A stretch of DNA of 64,000 nucleotides from Acidobacteriota bacterium (GTDB lineage Bacteria; Pseudomonadota; Alphaproteobacteria; Caulobacterales; Hyphomonadaceae), in assembly GCA_016712445.1 (NCBI GenBank), contig JADJRB010000001.1:1860001-1924000 (forward strand), read 5' to 3'. Under the pieces are notes generated by a model. The model saw nothing but the letters and a program-made list of their open reading frames with translations. It was not told where the DNA came from and searched no databases. Position 1 is the first letter of the stretch; each line of letters opens with the position of its first letter. The position numbers were made by a program, and so were the translations under genes. Shown one piece after another: positions 8,064 to 17,116 of this stretch.

Positions 8064-8113
8064 GCGCGCAAAAAGTTTCCGGCCGCCGAGGGCAGGATAA
8101 CGGGAGAGTGTGA

Positions 8114-9052
8114 ATGTCAGGCCGGTTGTGGACCAGCGATTTCAAGCTCGACCAAGGCGTTATCCTGGTCAAGAAAACCGGCGCCCGCATCGTGCCGGAC
8201 CTGGCCCTGCTGCACAGCATCTTCACCTGGTTCTGCTTCTACTTCTTCGTCCAGAACTGGCGCACCTGGCGCCTGATCACCGGGCACAAGCGCCCGACCA
8301 TCGCCTTCCATCCCGACAAGCCGCGGCCCTGGTATTTCATCTGGTCGGTATTCCACGTTTCCGGCGCGAAGCTGGTGGACGATGTCGCCCAGGCCGACAT
8401 CGTGATGCAGTTCGACGATTCGACCGAAGCCTCGCACGTCACGCCGTCGATCAAGCCCGGCGCACGCCTGATCAATTTCGGCTGTACCGACATCTCGAAG
8501 ACGCGGGTCGCCGAAGCCTTCGAAGCCGCCAGCGGATATTCGCTCGCCGTCAATCCGCGCACCTTTGCCGGACGGATGGTGGAAAAGTCGGAACTGAATG
8601 CCGCGCATGACGGCCGCGTGATCGAAGGCCCGCTCGACGAGCCGGTCGAAGGCAAGGCCTACCAGCGCCTGATCGACAACGAGATTGCCGGCGGCCTCGT
8701 CGAAGACTTGCGTTGCTGCCTCGTTGGCGGCACCCCGATCATCGTGTTCCGCAAGCGCCGCCCGCTCGAGCGCCGCTTTCTCAACGAGAATGTCCAAGTT
8801 TTGCTCGACGAGCCCAAGAATTGCTACTCCGCTGATGAAATACGCGTGATCGAGGCCTTCGCTGCTGAAATCGGGCTCGACTGGGGCGGGGTGGATGTCC
8901 TACGCGATCGGTCGACAGGACGAATCTACATCGTCGACGCGAACAAGACGGACATGGGCCCGCCAGTGGCCCTGAAACTCGGAAGCAAGCTGCGGGCAAC
9001 GCGGCGCATGGCCCGGGCTTTCGCCGAAACGTTCGCGCCGAAGAAACGATAG
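8114..9052 (+). CDS. ATP-grasp-like hypothetical protein
   Basis: A 312-residue protein. The C-terminal third (GLDWGGVDVLRDRSTGRIYIVDANKTDMGPP) has the look of the ATP-grasp metal-binding region, where Asp and Asn residues on the last strands bind Mg-ATP. The middle has basic and acidic positions consistent with the fold. Near residues 25-50 there is an aromatic, fairly hydrophobic segment (IFTWFCFYFFVQNW). ATP-grasp enzymes ligate carboxylates to amines or thiols; the substrate here is unknown. The ATG follows GGGAGAG. The gene stands between the phosphatase-like and MBL genes, separated by 37 bases from the latter, so an operon with it is possible. Confidence 0.65.
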   Translation: MSGRLWTSDFKLDQGVILVKKTGARIVPDLALLHSIFTWFCFYFFVQNWRTWRLITGHKRPTIAFHPDKPRPWYFIWSVFHVSGAKLVDDVAQADIVMQFDDSTEASHVTPSIKPGARLINFGCTDISKTRVAEAFEAASGYSLAVNPRTFAGRMVEKSELNAAHDGRVIEGPLDEPVEGKAYQRLIDNEIAGGLVEDLRCCLVGGTPIIVFRKRRPLERRFLNENVQVLLDEPKNCYSADEIRVIEAFAAEIGLDWGGVDVLRDRSTGRIYIVDANKTDMGPPVALKLGSKLRATRRMARAFAETFAPKKR

Positions 9053-9089
9053 CAGGCCGCTCGTCCGTTAGCTGAAGGTTTCTGAGCGC

Positions 9090-10001
9090 ATGGCAATTCC
9101 TTACGTCCGCGGCATCGAGTTCGAATACGGCCGCGTCGACCAGGTGTCCCCGCTGATCCGCCGCGTGATTGCCAACAATCCCGGCCCGTTCACGTATGTT
9201 GGCACCGGTGTCTACATCGTCGGCAAGGGAGAGGTCGCGGTGATCGATCCGGGCCCGATGCTGGCAGAACACTTCGAGGCGCTGAAGGCGGCGCTCGCGG
9301 GTGAGCGCATCACCCATGTGCTGGTCACCCACGGGCACTCGGACCACTCTCCGCTCGCGGCGCCGCTCGCCGAATGGGCCGGTTGCAAGACCTACGCGAA
9401 GGATTGCGGCATCCACACCGCGAAAGACGAACTCGGCAGCCCCGACGACCTCGGCTTCACGCCGGATGTGCGGGTCGGGGACGGGGACGTGCTGTCCGGT
9501 CCCGGCTGGACGCTCGATGTCATCGAGACGCCGGGCCACACGGCGAACCATCTCTGCTTCGGCCTGCGCGAAGAGAATGCCTGCTTCACCGGCGACCATA
9601 TCATGGGCTGGTCGACGACCGTGGTCGCGCCGCCGGACGGCAACATGGGCGACTACATGCGCAGCCTCGACAAGGTGCACGCGCGCCAGTTCGACATCCT
9701 CTGGCCAACCCATGGCGATCCCGTTCGGGGGCGCGACTTCGTCGACACGTTCATCACCGAGTACGGCGCCCACCGCAAAGCGCGCGAAGCGGCCATCCTG
9801 GCCGAGCTGCGCGGCGGCGAGACCTCGATCCCGGCCATGGTCGCGCGCATGTACAAGGACGTGGACCTGCGGCTGCACCCGGCCGCCGCAATGAGCGTGC
9901 TGGGCCACATGCTGGACCTGATCTCGCGCGGCGTGGTGGTGACGCCCGACAGCGCGCCGACCGTGCGCTCGCGCTTCGAACTGGTCACGGCGCGCGCCTG
10001 A
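9090..10001 (+). CDS. MBL-fold metallo-hydrolase (LACTB2-like)
   Basis: A 303-residue metallo-beta-lactamase fold protein. The metal motif H81-G-H-S-D85-H86 is intact, with the preceding strand ending AVIDPGP and the later metal ligands in ETPGHTANH and FTGDHIMGW, plus PTHGDP further on. A C-terminal domain rich in helices (VARMYKDVDLRLHPAAAMSVLGHMLDL) resembles the winged-helix tail of LACTB2-type hydrolases, which include endoribonucleases and thioester or lactone hydrolases. Reaction is not fixed by sequence. It follows the ATP-grasp-like gene by 37 bases on the same strand. Confidence 0.9.
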   Translation: MAIPYVRGIEFEYGRVDQVSPLIRRVIANNPGPFTYVGTGVYIVGKGEVAVIDPGPMLAEHFEALKAALAGERITHVLVTHGHSDHSPLAAPLAEWAGCKTYAKDCGIHTAKDELGSPDDLGFTPDVRVGDGDVLSGPGWTLDVIETPGHTANHLCFGLREENACFTGDHIMGWSTTVVAPPDGNMGDYMRSLDKVHARQFDILWPTHGDPVRGRDFVDTFITEYGAHRKAREAAILAELRGGETSIPAMVARMYKDVDLRLHPAAAMSVLGHMLDLISRGVVVTPDSAPTVRSRFELVTARA

Positions 10002-10151
10002 GCCGCAGTCAGCCACTGTTCATCGGCCTGTCTTAAGGCTTTGCAATCTTGCGCGCCTCTGGCAGCAAGGGGCCAGAATTTTCGTCATTTCCGGCGAGGC
10101 GGGCTGAATTCACTCAGCCCCGCGCCATTTGCGATCAGGAGTTTGCTTCCC

Positions 10152-11780
10152 ATGAGAACACGCCGTTCGGTGATCACCGCGTCCATGCTCGGCCTTGCCG
10201 CGCTCGCCCTTGCTGCCTGCGGCGGCGGTGCGAAGGAAAAACCGGGCGATGTGCCGACCCTTCGCCGGGGCATCTCGGCCAAGGTGGACACGCTCGACCC
10301 GCACAAGTCTTCGGCGCAATGGGAAAACATCGTCATCGGCGACATGTTCATCGGCCTGACCACCGACGGCGCGGACGGCAAGCCGGTGCCCGGCATGGCG
10401 ACCAGCTGGGAGACTGACCCGACCGGTACGGTCTGGACCTTCCATCTCGGCGACTACGTCTGGTCGGACGGCGCCCCGGTCACGGCAGGTGACTTCGTCT
10501 TCGCCTTCCGCCGCCTGCAGGAGCCGGTGATCGCGTCGCAATACGCCTCGATGCTCTGGCTCGTGAAGAATGCCGAAGCGGTCAACAACGGCACGATGAA
10601 GCCGGAAGACCTCGGCATCCGCGCGATCGACGACAAGACGCTCGAGATCACGCTGAACTATCCCGCGCCCTACCTGCCGGGCCTGCTGTCGCACTACACG
10701 ACCTTCCCGGTGCCGCGCCAGGCGGTCGAGAAGTTTGGCGACGCCTGGATCCAGCCCGAGAACATTGTCGTCAACGGTCCCTACAAGCTCGCCTACTGGC
10801 GCACGGGTGACCAGCTTGTCGCCGACAAGAACCCGACCGGGTTCGGCGCCGCAGAGGCCTGCTTCGACCGGGTCGCCTATTTCGAGATCGAGAACGAAGC
10901 GGCCTACGAGAACAAGATCGCGGCCGGTGAACTCGACATCAACAACGTCTTCTCCGGCCCGCGCAAAGCGGAGCTGGAAGTGAAGTTCCCGGGTTGGGTG
11001 CACACCTCGCCGGGCCTGCTGACGACCTACTGGTCGTTCAACCAGACCAAGCCGCCATTCGATGACGTGCGCGTGCGCAAGGCGCTGTCGCTCGCCCTCG
11101 ACCGCGAATTCATGGTGCGCAACGTGCTGACACCGGGCTTCCAGCCGGCCTATGCGCTGGTGCCGCCCGGCATATCGAACTATGACGTGCCGCGCCCGCA
11201 AGTGTCGTTCAAGGACACGCCGCGCGCCGAGCGTATGGCGGAGGCCAAGCGCCTGCTCGAGGAAGCCGGCTTCGGCCCGTCCAAGCCGCTGAAGTTCGAA
11301 TTCATCCACCGCTCCACCGGCGACAACCCGAAAGTCGCGCCGGTCGCGCAGCAGAACTGGGCCGAGATTGCGCCCTGGGTGCAGCCGGTGATCGTCAAGC
11401 AGGATACGAAGGTGCTGTATGCCCGCCTGCGCCAGACCGATTTCCAGGTGTCGGATGCGGCCTGGCTCGCGGATTTCGACGATCCGATCAACTACCTCTA
11501 CCTGCTGCAGTCGACGACCGGCCAGCAGAACTACGGCAAGTACAACAACCCCGAATACGACGCGCTGCTGAACGCCTCGAACCAGGAACTCGACATCGCC
11601 AAACGCGCGGAGATCTTCGCGAAGGCTGAAGCGCTGATGCTCGACGAGTATCCGATCACGCCGATGTGGGTGCAGGTGACGCAGAGCCTTGTCGACCCGA
11701 CGCTGACCGGTTGGGTGGACAATGCGAAGGATAACCACCGCTCGCGTTTCCTCTGCCGGGACGGTATGAAGTCCCCCTGA
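10152..11780 (+). CDS. Peptide ABC transporter substrate-binding lipoprotein (SBP_bac_5)
   Basis: Periplasmic solute-binding protein of the oligopeptide family, 542 residues. The lipobox ends at Cys23 (LALAAC) and the mature protein starts GGGAKEK. Family marks include ISAKVDTLDPHKSS, the TWTFHLGDYVWSDGAPVTAGDFVFAF-type strand-turn-strand around residue 90-120, and DVRVRKALSLALDREFMV near 300. ATG 10152 was chosen over an upstream ATG because of the good signal peptide and an AGGAG upstream. It probably serves the permease pair at 5566-7445 on the opposite strand, although three unrelated genes lie between. Confidence 0.92.
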   Translation: MRTRRSVITASMLGLAALALAACGGGAKEKPGDVPTLRRGISAKVDTLDPHKSSAQWENIVIGDMFIGLTTDGADGKPVPGMATSWETDPTGTVWTFHLGDYVWSDGAPVTAGDFVFAFRRLQEPVIASQYASMLWLVKNAEAVNNGTMKPEDLGIRAIDDKTLEITLNYPAPYLPGLLSHYTTFPVPRQAVEKFGDAWIQPENIVVNGPYKLAYWRTGDQLVADKNPTGFGAAEACFDRVAYFEIENEAAYENKIAAGELDINNVFSGPRKAELEVKFPGWVHTSPGLLTTYWSFNQTKPPFDDVRVRKALSLALDREFMVRNVLTPGFQPAYALVPPGISNYDVPRPQVSFKDTPRAERMAEAKRLLEEAGFGPSKPLKFEFIHRSTGDNPKVAPVAQQNWAEIAPWVQPVIVKQDTKVLYARLRQTDFQVSDAAWLADFDDPINYLYLLQSTTGQQNYGKYNNPEYDALLNASNQELDIAKRAEIFAKAEALMLDEYPITPMWVQVTQSLVDPTLTGWVDNAKDNHRSRFLCRDGMKSP

Positions 11781-11804
11781 TCTTCATTCCCGGGGGAGGG
11801 AAGC

Positions 11805-12920
11805 ATGGAGCATGAGGTCGAAGCTGGTGGCCTGGCTTCGGTAGGCGGGCTCGATGGCGGCACGCACCATCCGGTTGAGGCGGGTGTGTTGTGCCGCAAC
11901 TGCGGAACGCCGATCGAGGTCCGCTTCTGCTCGAACTGCGGCCAGCTGGGGACGGACTTCCATCGCCCGGTCTGGGATCTCGTCAGCTCGAGCGTGGCGG
12001 ATATGTTTTCGCTCGACGGGCGGCTGTGGAAATCGCTGCCGCTCCTGATGTTCCGGCCGGGCCGGATGACGCGCGCGTACATCGACGGAAAGCGGGCGCG
12101 GTTCGTGCCGCCGTTCCGCCTGTTCCTGCTGTCGTCGGTGATCTTCTTCCTGACGCTGTTCACAACGCTGGAACACCAGCCGTGGCTGAAGGAGATGAAG
12201 TTCACGCCCGGCGACCAGCCGCAGGGCGAATTTGTCGTGATGGGCGACCAGCGGTTCAAGATTGCGGGCGAGCTGGACCGCGCGGCGCTCGAAGCCGAAC
12301 TTGCGCGCGATGACCTGACGCCGGAACGGCGGGCGCAGCTGGAACAGGTGCGCGACGGGGTCGAGACCGCCGATTCGGTCGCGCAGATGGTGATCAGGGA
12401 AGACGGCACGGTCGACCGCGAAGCGTTGCGCGCCTCGGTCGCCGAGGCGAGCCCCGAATTGACGCCGGCGCAGCTCGCCACGGCGCAGGCGACCGCCGAG
12501 CGGTTCGCGAACTTCTACGAGAACCAGGAGCGGTTCGGCACTAGGCTGAAGGAATGGGCGCCCCGGTTCACGCTGCTGTTCCTGCCGATCTTCTCGATGC
12601 TGCTGGCGGTTTCCTATGGCTGGCACCGCAAGCGATATTTCTACGATCACCTGATCACGGGCCTGCATTTCCAGACTTACGTCCACATCCTGGCGACGGT
12701 GCTGATTCTCGCCTCGGTCGCCTGGCCGGTCATCGCCCCCTTTGCGGGCGGGCTGTCGTTCGTGATCGTGTTCATTTACCTGATGCGGATGCTGCGGGTC
12801 ACGTATGACACCGGGCATATCCTGTCATTTCTGCGCGCCTTCGTGCTGCTGATCGCCGCCCTGGTCGCGCTGTCACTGCTGGCCGCCGGGCTGGTGGCCC
12901 TCAGCTTTTTCCTGACCTAG
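11805..12920 (+). CDS. DUF3667 membrane protein with zinc-ribbon start
   Basis: A 371-residue membrane protein of the DUF3667 type. Near residues 29-46 two CxxC pairs (CRNCG and CSNCG) form a probable zinc ribbon, followed by the family stretch LMFRPGRMTRAYIDGKRARFVPPFRLFL, which leads into the first membrane helix. A long extracytoplasmic or cytoplasmic charged helical region (about 125-245) separates it from a block of about four C-terminal helices ending LLAAGLVALSFF. Function is unknown for the family. The ATG follows GGGGGAGGGAAGC and lies 24 bases after the binding-protein gene. Confidence 0.85.
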   Translation: MEHEVEAGGLASVGGLDGGTHHPVEAGVLCRNCGTPIEVRFCSNCGQLGTDFHRPVWDLVSSSVADMFSLDGRLWKSLPLLMFRPGRMTRAYIDGKRARFVPPFRLFLLSSVIFFLTLFTTLEHQPWLKEMKFTPGDQPQGEFVVMGDQRFKIAGELDRAALEAELARDDLTPERRAQLEQVRDGVETADSVAQMVIREDGTVDREALRASVAEASPELTPAQLATAQATAERFANFYENQERFGTRLKEWAPRFTLLFLPIFSMLLAVSYGWHRKRYFYDHLITGLHFQTYVHILATVLILASVAWPVIAPFAGGLSFVIVFIYLMRMLRVTYDTGHILSFLRAFVLLIAALVALSLLAAGLVALSFFLT

Positions 12921-12928
12921 GGTCAGCT

Positions 12929-13480
12929 TCAGGCGATGCGGCGGACGCGGATGCCGGCGCCGCTGTCATCGATGACCATCATGAAGCTGCCGAGCGAGGC
13001 CTTCTTGATGGCGGCCATCTTGGCCTTGCGCACTTTCGAGCGCGGCAGCTCGGTCGAATCGATCTGTTCCCAGACCTGGCCGTTCTCCAGCTTGATCAGC
13101 GCCTTCTTCGTGACGCGGTTGACCGAAATTGAGGCAATCGCCAGTTCGACCTCGTCGACCGGCTGCGACAGGGATTGGCCGTCCGGCTGGTCGCGGCGGA
13201 ACACCTCGGTCAGCGAGGGCAGCGAAAAGCCGAACGATTCGCGTTCGATCTTCTCGATCGACGCGACATCGACTGTCTTCACTTTTCCTGCATTTTCAGC
13301 GGCCTTGAGGTCCGCCACGGCCTTGTCGAAGCAGGCGAGGCGGGCGGTGTCGTCGGTCTCGCTTGCGCAGACGTAGAGCGTATCGGTGGGGCGCGGCGAC
13401 TTCGTTTCCGCGTTGGCGGCAAGCGAGGCAGAAAACACCGCAGACATGGCAAGACCAACGGCGGTACGCGGAAATTTCAT
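12929..13480 (-). CDS. Secreted hypothetical protein, 183 aa
   Basis: A Sec signal peptide (MKFPRTAVGLAMSAVFSASL, cleavage near ANA-ET) precedes a 160-residue exported protein. Two Cys residues (VCASETDDTARLACFD) bracket a helix of the kind seen in small periplasmic proteins of type VI secretion-associated or lipid-binding families, and the C-terminal half (NGQVWEQIDSTELPRSK) looks like a small beta barrel. I do not recognise a named family with confidence. The start at 13480 was chosen because AGGAG lies upstream and the signal peptide then starts properly. It converges with the DUF3667 gene and is divergent from the TonB receptor. Confidence 0.7.
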   Translation of the reverse strand: MKFPRTAVGLAMSAVFSASLAANAETKSPRPTDTLYVCASETDDTARLACFDKAVADLKAAENAGKVKTVDVASIEKIERESFGFSLPSLTEVFRRDQPDGQSLSQPVDEVELAIASISVNRVTKKALIKLENGQVWEQIDSTELPRSKVRKAKMAAIKKASLGSFMMVIDDSGAGIRVRRIA

Positions 13481-13736
13481 TGCTGGCTCCTGACAGGATC
13501 TGGTCACGTTTTCCGGCCTTCATAGCGCGAGAGGCAAGCCGATGCACGATCGGGCCGCATATCGCAACAAAGACTGATGCCTTTGTGTCACACTTGCACC
13601 AATTCGCCACATTTTCCGGAATCCCGGCATTGACGGCCCCCTGACCGGTATCGTTACTAAAACGCAAGGTCTGGCTCCGGGGAGTCGGATTGCCCGCGAG
13701 GGGCGGGAACTCTTTATTTCACATTGGAGGTTTCAG

Positions 13737-16700
13737 GTGAGCGAGAAGAACTGGAAGACACGTCTTCTTACGTCTTCGGTGTTTGCGGGTGCGTTGATCG
13801 CGTCTGCCGCACTGCCGGCGATTGCACAGACAGAGGATGAGCCGGTAGCAACGACTGCGCCGGCTGCAGACGAGACGGAAGCCCGTCAGGAAAAAGTTAC
13901 GGTCACGGGTTCGCGTCTTGCGCTCGCCGACTTCCAGGCGATCAGCCCGGTCACGTCGGTGACGTCGGAAGCGATCGAACTGAACGCCACCCTGACCCTC
14001 GAAACGCTGCTGAACGAGCTGCCGCAGGTGATCCCGGGTAACACCGTCACCTCGAACAACTCGGGCGGTGAAGACTTCGCAACCATCGACCTTCGCGGCC
14101 TCGGCCCGGCACGTACCCTCGTGCTCGTCGATGGTGAGCGCGTGCCGGGTTCCTCGACCACTGGCGTGGTTGACCTGAACTCCATCCCGGCCGGCCTCGT
14201 CGACCGCGTTGAAGTCGTGACCGGCGGCGCCTCGGCCGTGTACGGTTCGGACGCCATCGCCGGCGTCGTCAACTTCATCCTGAAAGACGACTACGAAGGC
14301 GCACAAGTCACCATCGGTGGCGGCGGCGGCTTCGATGGCAACGCCCAGTACGAAACCGCTGACTTCCTGTTCGGCGGCAACTTCGACAACGGCAAAGGCA
14401 ACATGGTTGCCTACGCGTCGTACTTCAACCGCGACGGCGTGTTCCAGAGCCAGTACGACTACTCGCGCGTCGCTCAGGCCCTCGTGTACGGCTACCAGTA
14501 CGACTACTCGACCTCGTCGGGCCGTTACACCGGCGTGATCGCGGCAGACAGCCTCGAAGAGTACCTCGCAGCTCGCGCGGCGCTCCTGGCTGTTCCGGCC
14601 AACGCCAACCAGGTCAACTTCGCCGGCACGTTCGTCGGTGGTGGTTCGGCAACGCCGCCCTGGGGTTCGATCTCCAACAGCGCTTCGAACCCGTTCGGTG
14701 GCGCTGACGCAAACCCGCTGGTTACCGGCTGGCAGGCTGGTGACCCGAACAACCTCAACCTCAACCCGGTGCTTTCTGGCCAGTTCGGCGCGGCAAACAC
14801 GGATTGCAACCCGGCCACCGCCGGAGCGGTTGTTGCAGGTAACGCCAACCTTTCGTTCAACGACCAGGGTCAGCTGACGCCTTACTTCGGTTCAGGCCCC
14901 TGTGCCGTCCCGCTGCGCGACGGCGGATCTTCGCGATACAACTACGCGCCAGACAACTACATCTACCTTCCGGCTGAGCGCTTCGGCATTCAGACGTTCG
15001 GGAACTATGACGTGACCGACTCGATCCACATGAAGACTTTCCTGTCTTATGTGCGCTCGATCACGCAGGTCCAGCTGGCTGCTACGCCGGTCACCGGCCT
15101 GTCGATCCCGGTTTCGTCCCCGGCCATCGCCGGTGCTGACGGCATCGTGGGCACCGCAGACGATCCGCACCCGGATCTGTCGGCTGCCCTCAACTCGCGT
15201 CCGACCCCCGGCGCGAACTTCACCTACGCCTGGCGCTCGAACGGCGTCGGTCCGCGTACCGGCGAGTTCATCAACTCGAACCTGATCGGCCGCGTCACCT
15301 TCGACGGCAACATCACCGACGACTGGGAGTGGAACTTCTCGGCCGGTTGGGGCCAGGGTCAGTTCAACGCGACGCTGGAAAACAACGTCAACACGGTTGC
15401 ACTGCTCCAGGGCGTTGCAGGTTGCGCAAACGTGCCGGCTTCGGCTCGCCTGCCGGGCTGCGTGAACGTCGACATCTTCGGCCCGCCGGGACTGACGCCG
15501 AGCGCCGCATCGGCAAGCTTCATCCGCACGAACGTGCAGACGTCGCAGTCGATCGAGCAAACCGCCCTTTCGGGCTTCATCCGCGGTCCGCTGTTCAAGC
15601 TGCCGGCTGGTGAAGTTGCAGCGGTTGTGGGTGTCGAATACCGCCAGGACGACGTGAGCCTGCGCGTGGACGATGCCCAGCGCCGCGGTGAGATCGCCGG
15701 CTTCAACGCCGTTCAGGACATCAATGGCGCCCTGGATGTCTACGAAGCCTACACCGAGGTCTCGATCCCGATCCTCGCCGACCTGCCGGGCGCTGAAGAG
15801 CTCTCGGTCGACCTCGGCTACCGGACTTCGGACTACTCGACGGTCGGCAGCATCGAATCGTACAAGTACGGTTTCCGCTACGCACCGGTTGAATGGCTCC
15901 GCTTCCGCGGCGTCTACAACAAGGCAGCCCGTGCTCCTTCGGCCCTGGAATCCTTCCAGGCCGGTGACCAGGGCTTCCCGTCGTTCGTCGAGCCTTGCCG
16001 CTCGGGCCAGACTGCCGGCAACCCGGCCTTGCTCGCCTTCTGCACCGGCAACGGCAACATCGGCGGCGGCTTCGTCCCGGTTGGTGTGGCGCCGACCTTC
16101 GCCGCCAGCAGCTCTCAGGTCCAGGCCTTCGCGTTCGGTAACCCGAACCTGTCGCCTGAAACCGGTGAGACGGCCACGATCGGTCTCGTGTTCGAGCCCG
16201 ACTTCCTGCCGGCTGGTACCTTCCGCTCGACCGTCGACTACTTCGACATCAAGCTGACGGACGCGATCGTGTCGCGTGGTGCCCAGACGATCCTGAACTC
16301 CTGCTACGGCGGCCTCGGTGCCACCCCGCAGTCGGCTTCGGATTGCCAACAGATCATCCGTGACCCGGCCACCGGCCAGATCACGTCGGTGAACACCTCG
16401 CTCACCAACTCGCTCGGCGAGACGGAGATCAAGGGCTGGGATATCCAACTCGACTACGAACTCGGCCTTGACGAAGTTGTCTCGACGCTTCCGGGTACCC
16501 TTGGTGTCAACCTGCTGCTGACCCTCACCGACTCGTGGGAAGTCAACGGCACGGACTTCGTCGGCACGACGGAAGCCGGTATCGGTTCGGCCACGCCGGA
16601 GTACAAGACGATCACCACGGTTGACTACCGCCTCGACGACTGGACCTTCCAGCTCCGTCACAACTACGTCCCGAGCCTGGCTCAGGACTATCCGGGTGGT

Positions 16701-16934
16701 ACGTTCGATGGTACCGGCGCTCCGGACACCCCGGCGCTGTCGAACTTCGACGGCTCGATCGCCTGGGACGTCACGGACCGCTTCCGTCTCGTCGGCAACA
16801 TCTCGAACATCACGGACGAGTTCCCGCCGCAGACGATCACCGGTACGTTCGACCAGGCCAACACCGACGCAGCGCTCTACGCTCCGTGGGTCATCGGCCG
16901 GACGTTCTCGATCCAGGCCCGCCTGAAGTTCTAA
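13737..16934 (+). CDS. TonB-dependent outer-membrane receptor
   Basis: A 1065-residue outer-membrane receptor starting with GTG, eleven bases after GGAGG. A signal peptide ends near residue 30 (LPAIA-Q). A short acidic linker and a TonB-box-like EKVTVTGSRL precede the plug domain (about 55-175) with DLRGLGPARTLVLVDGERV and the strong plug-barrel junction ASAVYGSDAIAGVVNFIL. The rest is the 22-strand barrel, ending in the aromatic C-terminus RLKF used for outer-membrane insertion. Pairs of Cys in the barrel loops suggest disulfides. Substrate is unknown; neighbours (sulfotransferase, S9 peptidase, 2OG oxygenase) favour a peptide or modified organic ligand over iron alone, which is inference. 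Confidence 0.95.
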   Translation: MSEKNWKTRLLTSSVFAGALIASAALPAIAQTEDEPVATTAPAADETEARQEKVTVTGSRLALADFQAISPVTSVTSEAIELNATLTLETLLNELPQVIPGNTVTSNNSGGEDFATIDLRGLGPARTLVLVDGERVPGSSTTGVVDLNSIPAGLVDRVEVVTGGASAVYGSDAIAGVVNFILKDDYEGAQVTIGGGGGFDGNAQYETADFLFGGNFDNGKGNMVAYASYFNRDGVFQSQYDYSRVAQALVYGYQYDYSTSSGRYTGVIAADSLEEYLAARAALLAVPANANQVNFAGTFVGGGSATPPWGSISNSASNPFGGADANPLVTGWQAGDPNNLNLNPVLSGQFGAANTDCNPATAGAVVAGNANLSFNDQGQLTPYFGSGPCAVPLRDGGSSRYNYAPDNYIYLPAERFGIQTFGNYDVTDSIHMKTFLSYVRSITQVQLAATPVTGLSIPVSSPAIAGADGIVGTADDPHPDLSAALNSRPTPGANFTYAWRSNGVGPRTGEFINSNLIGRVTFDGNITDDWEWNFSAGWGQGQFNATLENNVNTVALLQGVAGCANVPASARLPGCVNVDIFGPPGLTPSAASASFIRTNVQTSQSIEQTALSGFIRGPLFKLPAGEVAAVVGVEYRQDDVSLRVDDAQRRGEIAGFNAVQDINGALDVYEAYTEVSIPILADLPGAEELSVDLGYRTSDYSTVGSIESYKYGFRYAPVEWLRFRGVYNKAARAPSALESFQAGDQGFPSFVEPCRSGQTAGNPALLAFCTGNGNIGGGFVPVGVAPTFAASSSQVQAFAFGNPNLSPETGETATIGLVFEPDFLPAGTFRSTVDYFDIKLTDAIVSRGAQTILNSCYGGLGATPQSASDCQQIIRDPATGQITSVNTSLTNSLGETEIKGWDIQLDYELGLDEVVSTLPGTLGVNLLLTLTDSWEVNGTDFVGTTEAGIGSATPEYKTITTVDYRLDDWTFQLRHNYVPSLAQDYPGGTFDGTGAPDTPALSNFDGSIAWDVTDRFRLVGNISNITDEFPPQTITGTFDQANTDAALYAPWVIGRTFSIQARLKF

Positions 16935-16956
16935 GCTTCAGTCGATCCAGACAGAG

Positions 16957-16986
16957 GGGCGGCAGGGAAACCTGCCGCCCTTTTTC
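16957..16986 (+). terminator. Intrinsic terminator of the TonB receptor gene
   Basis: A perfect 10-bp GC-rich stem (GGGCGGCAGG / CCTGCCGCCC) with a GAAA tetraloop, followed by TTTTTCTTT, starts 22 bases after the receptor stop codon. Confidence 0.92.
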
Positions 16987-17116
16987 TTTGCCCGGACGTC
17001 GCCTTCGACTCCGGCAAGGCCACAGCAAGGCGTGCCGGAGGGCGCCGTCTCGCGGCCTCAGTGCGGGGATGGGGAGATGCAGTGCTCCGGCTAGCGCGGA
17101 GCGGGCCTTCGGAAGG

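Noticed and set aside
13629..13662. Possible promoter of the TonB receptor (TTGACG with TACTAA)
   Set aside because: Spacing of 19 bases and a poor -10 make it too weak to call.
14892..16661. 589-codon frame antisense to the TonB receptor
   Set aside because: Shadow of a strongly codon-biased gene; no ribosome site or known motif.
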